From: Acidobacteriota bacterium
Lineage (GTDB): Bacteria > Acidobacteriota > Vicinamibacteria > Vicinamibacterales > JACQTH01
DNA length: 6,146 bases
Direction: 5' to 3'
Assembly (NCBI GenBank): GCA_016210935.1
Contig: JACQTH010000436.1
Coordinates: 1-6,146, forward strand
Part shown: in pieces, positions 1 to 4,404 of the stretch
Layout of the letters: every line of letters starts with the position of its first letter
How positions within the stretch are numbered: the first letter of the stretch is position 1
Program-made: the position numbers and the translations under genes
Notes under the pieces: model-generated
What the model was told of the DNA's origin: nothing
Seen by the model: only the letters and a program-made list of their open reading frames with translations
The model's database searches: none

Positions 1-1
1 A

Positions 2-28
2 ATGCGTGGGCACGACGCCTCCACGCAT
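2..28 (-). terminator. Candidate terminator hairpin after the propeller operon
   Basis: On the minus strand, 1 nt after the TAA stop of the distal propeller gene, ATGCGTGG (28-21) pairs perfectly with CCACGCAT (9-2), giving an 8-bp stem with an 11-nt loop. Its position at the operon end fits a transcription terminator or 3' mRNA-stabilising hairpin. The window ends 1 nt later, so a following U-tract cannot be checked and intrinsic termination is unproven. Confidence 0.45.
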
Positions 29-29
29 G

Positions 30-1136
30 TTATCGCTTCAGCGTCACCTTCTGCACGCGCCAGTTCGTCATCTCGCCGATCAGCAGCTCGGTCTCGCTGC
101 GGCAGTCGAGGGAATTGGCCAGCCCGAACTCCTTCGGCAGCTTGCCGGCCGAGCCGAATTTCCCCACCACCTTTCCATCCAGCTGCACCTTGTAGATGGC
201 GGCCTCCTCCATGCCGTCCTCGTCGCCGGCGTGCGAGATGTACAGGTACTGCGGCGATCCGCGCGTGATGCACATCGCGAGCGGCGTCCCGATGTTGGTG
301 AACACCGATTTGAACGTGCCCTCGGCGTCGAACACCTGGATCCGCTTGTTGCCCATATCCGCGATGTAGACGCTGCCCTGATTGTCGATCGCGAGCGCCT
401 TCACGCCGTTGAACTGACCTGGCCCGGAGCCGGTCGAACCCCAGTGTTTGAGGAACGCCCCTTCCTTGTCGAACTTCGCCACCCGGTTGTTGGTGCCGAT
501 GCCGTCGGCGACATAGATGTTGCCGGCCCGATCCCACGCGACGTCGGCCGGCCGACTGAAACTTGATCCAGGTGTGCCCGATCCCGGCGGCCCGGGGGGC
601 CCCCCGCGTCCGCCACCGCGGCCGCCGCCCGGAGCAGCACCGGGTGCCCCGCCACGGCCGGCACCGGGTTGAGGCGGGCGAACGGCAATCACTTCCGGTT
701 TTCTGCCCAGCACGAGCGCGATGCGCCCGTCGGGATCGAACTTCACGACCTGGTTGGCCGCGGCATCGATCGTCCAGACGTTGTCCTGCGGATCGACGCG
801 CAACCCAATGGCCGAATTGAAGCCATAGACATCCTGCCCGAGCTCGCGCACGAACTTGCCGTTCTGATCGAACTGGAACAACCGCGACCCACCCCGCGAG
901 AAGGTCCGATTGTCGCCGAGCGTCGCGTACGGATGGCCGGTTCGGGTGTAGACGAAAATCTGTCCCTTCGAGTTGGCGCCGACGCCGGCCACCTCGCCGA
1001 CGTAGATGTCGTTGGGCGTTCTAAGCAGGTCGGCCGTCGTGTCGAACGCCATCTCAGGGACCGTTGTCTGGGCAACGAGCGATGCGCCGAACGCCAGGAT
1101 GGTAGCGGTGATGAATGCGGTGACTGTGCGTGACAT
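30..1136 (-). CDS. Exported NHL-repeat six-bladed beta-propeller protein, PAL-like fold without the catalytic residues
   Basis: The protein has 368 aa. Residues 1-23 form a Sec signal peptide (hydrophobic core, ending LVAQ), so it is likely periplasmic or secreted. NHL-type repeats lie at about 104-139, 193-233, 240-279 and 337-365, each with a D-x-x-G/D-N-hydrophobic strand and a V/I-K/Q-x-F-D turn. A Gly/Pro-rich insert (about 154-191) sits between blades. It is a paralogue of the upstream gene product. Compared with that protein, the putative metal His positions are Ile110, Lys246 and Asn341, the catalytic Tyr is Ile213 and one substrate Arg is Met261; only Arg65 remains. It is therefore unlikely to be an active PAL and may be a binding or scaffold propeller. 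Its only cysteines, Cys289 and Cys345, are conserved in the paralogue. The ATG at 1136 has an AGGAGG site 5 nt upstream and lies 9 nt after the upstream stop, so the two genes are probably co-transcribed. Substrate unknown. Confidence 0.93.
   Translation of the reverse strand: MSRTVTAFITATILAFGASLVAQTTVPEMAFDTTADLLRTPNDIYVGEVAGVGANSKGQIFVYTRTGHPYATLGDNRTFSRGGSRLFQFDQNGKFVRELGQDVYGFNSAIGLRVDPQDNVWTIDAAANQVVKFDPDGRIALVLGRKPEVIAVRPPQPGAGRGGAPGAAPGGGRGGGRGGPPGPPGSGTPGSSFSRPADVAWDRAGNIYVADGIGTNNRVAKFDKEGAFLKHWGSTGSGPGQFNGVKALAIDNQGSVYIADMGNKRIQVFDAEGTFKSVFTNIGTPLAMCITRGSPQYLYISHAGDEDGMEEAAIYKVQLDGKVVGKFGSAGKLPKEFGLANSLDCRSETELLIGEMTNWRVQKVTLKR
564..677 (-). repeat. Low-complexity Gly/Pro-rich coding segment
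   Basis: Codons 154-191 of the distal propeller gene encode mostly Gly, Pro, Arg and Ala, with short GRGG and GGPP-type units. The DNA is almost pure G/C and includes a perfect 12-bp palindrome, GGGGGGCCCCCC, at 594-605. The segment is absent from the paralogue and falls between two propeller blades, so it is probably a flexible surface loop that grew by slippage. Such sequence is also prone to sequencing error, but the frame stays open across it. Confidence 0.75.
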
Positions 1137-1141
1137 CGGCG

Positions 1142-1147
1142 CCTCCT
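1142..1147 (-). promoter_or_regulatory. Shine-Dalgarno site of the distal propeller gene, overlapping the upstream stop
   Basis: A perfect AGGAGG on the minus strand lies 5 nt before the ATG at 1136. Its first two bases are part of the TAG stop (1148-1146) of the upstream gene. Ribosomes ending there sit on this site, which suits translational coupling or reinitiation. Confidence 0.85.
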
Positions 1148-2228
1148 AGTTCTGACTCGTCGGCTTCATCGCCCGGGGCTTCAGCAGGATCTTCTGCGAG
1201 CGCCAGTTGTTGATTTCCGCGGTGTAGATGACGTCCGGATCGCGGCAATCCATCTGGTGCACCGTCGCGAACTGACCGGCGGCCTTGCCCGCCTTGCCGA
1301 ACTTCCCGACGATGGTGCCGTCGAGCTCCATCTTGTAGATCTCGCCGGTGAATTCAGCGGCAGCGGCCGGCGCGCTATCCGGCCACGAGTTGGACACATA
1401 CAAGTACTGCTTGCCTGGATTCTTCGGTCCGGGCCCGCCCGACACGCAGACGGCCCACGGGTTGCCGACGTTGCTGTAATTCGCCTTCCAGTTCAGATCG
1501 TTGTCGAGCACCTGCACGCGCGCGTTGCCCCGGTCGCCGACGTACACGTTGCCCTGGAAATCCGTCGCGATCGAGTGCGGGGTGCTGAACTGCAGGTTCT
1601 CGTTGCCGCGCGTTCCGGCCGCTTTGATGAAGCGGCCGCTCTTGTCGAACTTCACCACGCGCGCGTCGAAGTACCCATCGGAGACGAAGATGTTGCCCTG
1701 CTGATCGAACGCGACGTCGGTCTGGCGTCCGAAGCGGTATTTCGCGTTGCGCCCGTGGAAACTGCCGCCACCCGGCATGTTCGACAGCATGGCCACTGGA
1801 TCCTCGCGGCGGCCGATGGTCATCAACACCCTGCCCTCAGGGCTGAACTTGACGAGCATGTCGGTGCCTTCGTCGACCGCCCAGATGTTGTCCTGCGCAT
1901 CGACGCGCACCGAATGCGCGAAGGCGAAGCCGTAGTTGTTGCGCCCGATCTCGCGCACGAAGTTCCCCTGCGGTGAGTACTCGAACAGCCGCGTCTCGTA
2001 CGCGCGGTGATAGATGTAAATCGTGCCCTTCGAACTGGTCGCGATGCCCATGTTCTCGCCGGTATAGATGCCCGCGGGGTTCTTGAAGAAGTTGGGCACC
2101 GCTTCGTGAGGAATGACCGCGACGTTGGTCGCGGTCGCCCGGCTCTGGGCCGCAACCGGATGAAACAGGAGCGGCGAGGCGCCCGCGAGCGCCGTCGCGA
2201 CGAAGGACCACAGGACGAAGCGCTTCAT
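1146..2228 (-). CDS. Exported NHL-repeat beta-propeller, peptidyl-alpha-hydroxyglycine amidating lyase (PAL)-like
   Basis: The protein has 360 aa from the chosen ATG. Residues 1-28 form a signal peptide (MKRFVLW start, PVAAQ end), so it is predicted to be periplasmic or secreted. NHL-type repeats lie at about 99-137, 166-204, 212-250 and 319-348. Motif comparison, from memory, with the animal PAL domain places Arg75 (YHRA) at substrate Arg533, His105 at Zn ligand His585, Tyr186 (SDGY) at catalytic Tyr654, His218 (TPHS) at His690, Arg233 (GDRGNAR) at Arg706 and His324 (TVHQ) at His786. PAL releases a peptide amide and glyoxylate from a C-terminal alpha-hydroxyglycine. No PHM-type monooxygenase is nearby, so the true substrate is unknown; a non-enzymatic propeller remains possible. 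Cys261 and Cys328 are its only cysteines. The start at 2228 has GGGGAG 6 nt upstream and gives a standard signal peptide. An ATG at 2246 would add MSGERS and has GGAGG 9 nt upstream, so it remains possible. First gene of the operon. Confidence 0.93.
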   Translation of the reverse strand: MKRFVLWSFVATALAGASPLLFHPVAAQSRATATNVAVIPHEAVPNFFKNPAGIYTGENMGIATSSKGTIYIYHRAYETRLFEYSPQGNFVREIGRNNYGFAFAHSVRVDAQDNIWAVDEGTDMLVKFSPEGRVLMTIGRREDPVAMLSNMPGGGSFHGRNAKYRFGRQTDVAFDQQGNIFVSDGYFDARVVKFDKSGRFIKAAGTRGNENLQFSTPHSIATDFQGNVYVGDRGNARVQVLDNDLNWKANYSNVGNPWAVCVSGGPGPKNPGKQYLYVSNSWPDSAPAAAAEFTGEIYKMELDGTIVGKFGKAGKAAGQFATVHQMDCRDPDVIYTAEINNWRSQKILLKPRAMKPTSQN

Positions 2229-2234
2229 GGATCT

Positions 2235-2240
2235 CTCCCC
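2235..2240 (-). promoter_or_regulatory. Shine-Dalgarno site deciding the PAL-like gene start
   Basis: GGGGAG on the minus strand lies 6 nt before the ATG at 2228, supporting this start over the in-frame ATG at 2246. The upstream ATG has its own candidate, GGAGG at 2256-2260 with 9-nt spacing, and AGGAG directly abutting it. The site lies just outside the 3' arm of the 2241-2309 inverted repeat, so that structure could affect access to it. Confidence 0.65.
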
Positions 2241-2309
2241 AGACATCTCCTAAGGCCTCCATCGTCACAAATGAAGCAAGTTTCTTCCCGTCGGCCTTAG
2301 GAGCTGTCT
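2241..2309. repeat. 17-bp inverted repeat at the leader end of the propeller operon
   Basis: Arms 2241-2257 and 2293-2309 are complementary at 16 of 17 positions (mismatch at 2246/2304), with an 11-bp perfect core CTCCTAAGGCC / GGCCTTAGGAG and a 35-nt spacer. In a minus-strand transcript the 3' arm contains AGGAG and the alternative AUG at 2246, and it abuts the Shine-Dalgarno site used for 2228. It could be an RNA hairpin that tunes initiation, a DNA operator, or the ends of a 69-bp palindromic element. The repeat is directly visible; the role is inference. Confidence 0.7.
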
Positions 2310-2312
2310 TAG

Positions 2313-2343
2313 GGCCCGCTTTCGCGGGCCGTTTACGGCCCGC
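2313..2343. repeat. Two mutually exclusive GC-rich hairpins sharing one arm
   Basis: Segment A (2313-2319, GGCCCGC), segment B (2324-2331, GCGGGCCG) and segment C (2336-2343, CGGCCCGC) form a three-part switch-like arrangement. A pairs with B (7 bp, TTTC loop) or B pairs with C (8 bp, TTTA loop), but not both. Neither has a T-tract after it on either strand, so a standard intrinsic terminator is not supported. It could be an attenuator-like element, a stability structure, or a direct duplication inside a palindromic repeat. Confidence 0.65.
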
Positions 2344-2345
2344 CT

Positions 2346-2405
2346 AGCAGGGAAGCTGCGCCGCAGGCGAGCGAGTCTGGGGAGTTGAGGCGCAGCTTCA
2401 CTGCT
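2346..2405. repeat. 17-bp inverted repeat with 26-nt loop
   Basis: Arms 2346-2362 and 2389-2405 are complementary at 16 of 17 positions (mismatch at 2351/2400), with a perfect 11-bp core GAAGCTGCGCC / GGCGCAGCTTC. The loop (2363-2388) is purine-rich in its second half. It starts 2 nt after the preceding double hairpin, so the three structures form one block from 2241 to 2405. A terminator is not expected between two divergently oriented genes, so a leader RNA, an operator or a dispersed palindromic repeat is more likely. Confidence 0.7.
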
Positions 2406-2433
2406 GAAGGCGAGTGGACGGAATGTCAGCGGC

Positions 2434-2462
2434 AATCTATCCGAGAGCCCGCACGGCCGCAA
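2434..2462 (-). promoter_or_regulatory. Weak candidate promoter for the propeller operon
   Basis: On the minus strand, TTGCGG (2462-2457) is separated by 17 nt from TAGATT (2439-2434), a poor but correctly spaced sigma-70-like pair. A start near 2427 would give a leader of about 199 nt containing all three inverted-repeat structures ahead of the ATG at 2228. Promoter consensus in this lineage is poorly known, and chance matches of this quality are common. Confidence 0.25.
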
Positions 2463-2532
2463 GGCTCACCGTTCAAGCTGTTGCCGGCTGCCGGAAACCC
2501 AAACCCAACTTCCCCAAGCGGCCGGCACGTTG

Positions 2533-2538
2533 TAAAGT
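2533..2538 (+). promoter_or_regulatory. Possible -10 element for a leaderless amidase transcript
   Basis: TAAAGT fits the TANNNT pattern and ends 7 nt before the amidase ATG at 2546. No purine-rich Shine-Dalgarno sequence lies in the preceding 20 nt. Together these suggest that transcription starts at or almost at the start codon. No convincing -35 box is visible. Confidence 0.3.
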
Positions 2539-2545
2539 CCTCCGC

Positions 2546-4180
2546 ATGAAAAAAGCTCCATACACCCTGCCGCTCGCCGCCGCGCTGCTCGTCGCGGCGC
2601 TGACCCCCATGGCCGCGCAGACGCCCGTCGAGCTCGACGGCGCGACGATTGCCGACCTCAACGCCGCCTTCGACGCCGGGACGCTGACTTCCGAAAAGCT
2701 GGTGGCGATGTGCCTGGCGCGCATCAAGGCCTACGACCGTCAGGGGCCGGCGCTGCGGGCGGTCATCACCCTGAACCCCAAGGCGCTCGAAACCGCGCGC
2801 GCCCTCGATGCGGAGCGCAAGGCCAAGGGACCGCGCTCGCCGCTCCATGGCATTCCAATTGTGCTGAAGGACAACATCGACACCGCCGACCTGCCGACCA
2901 CCGGCGGCTCGGTCCTGCTCGAGGGCTCCATCCCTCGAGACGATGCGTTCGTGGCCAGGAGGCTGCGGGCCGCGGGCGCGGTGATCGTGGCCAAGATGAA
3001 CATGTCGGAGTTCGCCTCCGGCGCCGCGCACAGCTCGCTGGGCGGACAGATCCTGAACCCGCACGACCTGAGACGTTCGCCGTCTGGATCTTCAGGCGGG
3101 ACCGGCGTGGCGATCGCGGCAGCCTACGCCGTCGTCGGATTGGGGACTGACACGGGCGGATCGATCCGCGGACCCTCGACCGCGAATGGGATCGTCGGCT
3201 TGAAGCCGACGCACGGCCTCGTGAGCCGCGACGGCATCATCCCGCTGGCCCTGAGCTTCGACACCGTGGGCCCGATGGCGCGCAGCGTCTCCGACGTGGC
3301 GGTGGCGCTTGGCGTGCTGACCGGCGTGGATGCGGCCGACCCCGACACCAACAAGAGCGCCGGGCGATTCGAGTCCGACTACACCAAGACGCTGAAGCCC
3401 GATGCGCTCAAGGGCGCGCGGATTGGCATCGCGCGCGACTTTCTGGGGCAGGACCAGGATGTGGACTGGGTCGTGGAAGCCGCGCTCACGGCTATGCGCC
3501 GCGCGGGAGCAACCGTCGTCGATGTGCGGTTTCCGAAGTGGCTGCTCGACGTCAAAGGTGAGTTCTACAGCGCGATCCGGTACCCGGAGTTCACCGCGCA
3601 GGTGGCCGAGTATCTCGCGACAGTGGGGCCGACATATCCCAAGACAGTCGACCAGCTCATTGATCAGGCGGCGAACGTCAACGCGCCGCGCCCCGATGGC
3701 GCGGGCCCCAACCCGGGGCGCTGGACGCTGATGAAGCGCGAAGCCGAGAGCGGGACGCTGGAAGACCATCGCTACACCGCCGTGCGCGATCACGCGCTGG
3801 CGCTGGTCCGCGCGGTTGTCGAGGGTGTCTTCGCGTCCCAGAAGCTGGACGCCATCGTCTATCCGACCTCGCCGCGACGGCCGCCACTGCTCGCCTCGCC
3901 GCCCGATGTGCCGGGCGGCGGCGGCACATCGGCCTCTAACATTGCCAATCTCACGGGATTCCCCGATCTGATCGTCCCGGCGGGGTTCACCGGCGACGAC
4001 CTTCCGGTGGGGCTCTCGTTTCTGGGGCAGGCGTTCACCGAGTCGAAACTGCTCGCGCTCGGGTACAGCTTCGAGCAGGCGACGCGCGCGCGCCGGCTCC
4101 CGGTGCACACGCCGCGGCTTCCGGGGGAGACGATTGTGGTGCCGCCACGCCGGCCGACATCGTCGCAGGAGCCCAGGTAG
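2546..4180 (+). CDS. Exported amidase, amidase-signature family
   Basis: The protein has 544 aa. Residues 1-25 form a signal peptide (MKKAPYTL, Ala/Leu-rich core, PMAAQ), so the enzyme should act in the periplasm or outside the cell. The amidase-signature core is intact. Lys108 lies in HGIPIVLKDN, cis-Ser182 in SPSGSSGG, and nucleophile Ser206 in GTDTGGSIR, with the usual 24-residue gap between the two serines. The motif GIVGLKPTHGLVSRDGIIP follows, and the C-terminal part has LDAIVYPTSP and LTGFPDLIVPAGF. The family hydrolyses amides to a carboxylate and ammonia; the substrate cannot be read from the sequence. Not GatA: it has a signal peptide and no GatB/GatC neighbours. The frame is open upstream to an ATG at 2414, but that would bury the signal peptide behind 44 Arg-rich residues, so 2546 is chosen. 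The gene has its own transcription unit, divergent from the propeller operon, and is followed by palindromic repeats. Confidence 0.95.
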   Translation: MKKAPYTLPLAAALLVAALTPMAAQTPVELDGATIADLNAAFDAGTLTSEKLVAMCLARIKAYDRQGPALRAVITLNPKALETARALDAERKAKGPRSPLHGIPIVLKDNIDTADLPTTGGSVLLEGSIPRDDAFVARRLRAAGAVIVAKMNMSEFASGAAHSSLGGQILNPHDLRRSPSGSSGGTGVAIAAAYAVVGLGTDTGGSIRGPSTANGIVGLKPTHGLVSRDGIIPLALSFDTVGPMARSVSDVAVALGVLTGVDAADPDTNKSAGRFESDYTKTLKPDALKGARIGIARDFLGQDQDVDWVVEAALTAMRRAGATVVDVRFPKWLLDVKGEFYSAIRYPEFTAQVAEYLATVGPTYPKTVDQLIDQAANVNAPRPDGAGPNPGRWTLMKREAESGTLEDHRYTAVRDHALALVRAVVEGVFASQKLDAIVYPTSPRRPPLLASPPDVPGGGGTSASNIANLTGFPDLIVPAGFTGDDLPVGLSFLGQAFTESKLLALGYSFEQATRARRLPVHTPRLPGETIVVPPRRPTSSQEPR

Positions 4181-4186
4181 CGCCTG

Positions 4187-4300
4187 CCTTCCGCCTAAAG
4201 GCGGAAGCCACAGAAAATCGCCGACCTTCCGCCTGAAGGCGGAAGCCACGAGAGAGTCGCCTGAGAGAGGCCTGAGGCGGAAGCCATGAGAGAGTTCGCC
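4187..4300. repeat. Three tandem 38-bp units built on a TTCCGCC/GGCGGAA palindrome
   Basis: Units begin near 4187, 4225 and 4263, and the shared GCGGAAGCC core recurs at 4201, 4239 and 4277, exactly 38 bp apart. Units 1 and 2 match at 24 of their first 25 bases and each forms a hairpin of CTTCCGCCT with AGGCGGAAG (4188-4207 and 4226-4245). Unit 3 keeps the right arm and the GAGAGAGT spacer but has lost most of the left arm. No T-tract follows, so this resembles a REP/BIME-type intergenic palindrome array. Lying just after the amidase stop, it may protect or end that mRNA. The rest of 4181-4404 holds only the receptor leader. Confidence 0.8.
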
Positions 4301-4329
4301 GACGTCTGAACGCAAACCCAGCTGGGGTA

Positions 4330-4358
4330 GCGTTTGACGGGCGTTTGAGTAGTATAGA
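4330..4358 (+). promoter_or_regulatory. Putative promoter/operator zone of the TonB-dependent receptor
   Basis: GCGTTTGA occurs twice (4330-4337 and 4341-4348) with an 11-bp period, about one helical turn, followed by an AT-rich -10-like stretch TAGTATAGA (4350-4358). TTGACG at 4334-4339 resembles a -35 box but is only 10-13 nt from the -10 candidates, shorter than normal. The direct repeat could instead be a regulator site or an extended promoter. A start near 4365 would leave a leader of about 40 nt. Confidence 0.35.
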
Positions 4359-4394
4359 GCGCGTCGTTTCCCGGAACGGGCTCCATACGCCGAG

Positions 4395-4403
4395 AGGAGG
4401 AGG
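4395..4403 (+). promoter_or_regulatory. Strong Shine-Dalgarno site of the receptor gene
   Basis: AGGAGGAGG ends 1 nt before the ATG at 4405. The first AGGAGG register (4395-4400) leaves a 4-nt spacing. This fixes the start at 4405 and predicts high expression, in contrast to the amidase, which has no such site. Confidence 0.8.
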
Positions 4404-4404
4404 C

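Noticed and set aside
1257..1976. 239-codon plus-strand open frame inside the PAL-like gene
   Set aside because: It is antisense to well-supported NHL repeats, and its composition (Val/Ala/Arg/His-rich) is typical of a complement-frame shadow.
2313..2331. Intrinsic terminator reading of the GGCCCGC/GCGGGCC hairpin
   Set aside because: No run of T follows the stem on either strand, and the flanking genes diverge, so no transcript should end here.
2414..2545. 44-residue N-terminal extension of the amidase from the ATG at 2414
   Set aside because: It would place an Arg/Pro-rich stretch before a textbook signal peptide beginning MKKAPYTL. The upstream DNA looks intergenic, so the start at 2546 is preferred.
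2546..4180. GatA, the glutamyl-tRNA(Gln) amidotransferase subunit A
   Set aside because: The family core is shared, but the signal peptide and the absence of GatB/GatC neighbours point to a secreted amidase.
3092..4315. 407-codon open frame on the minus strand opposite the amidase
   Set aside because: It is an antisense shadow of a GC-rich gene. The translation is Arg/His/Gly-rich without domain motifs and runs through the intergenic repeats, while the plus strand encodes a clear amidase.
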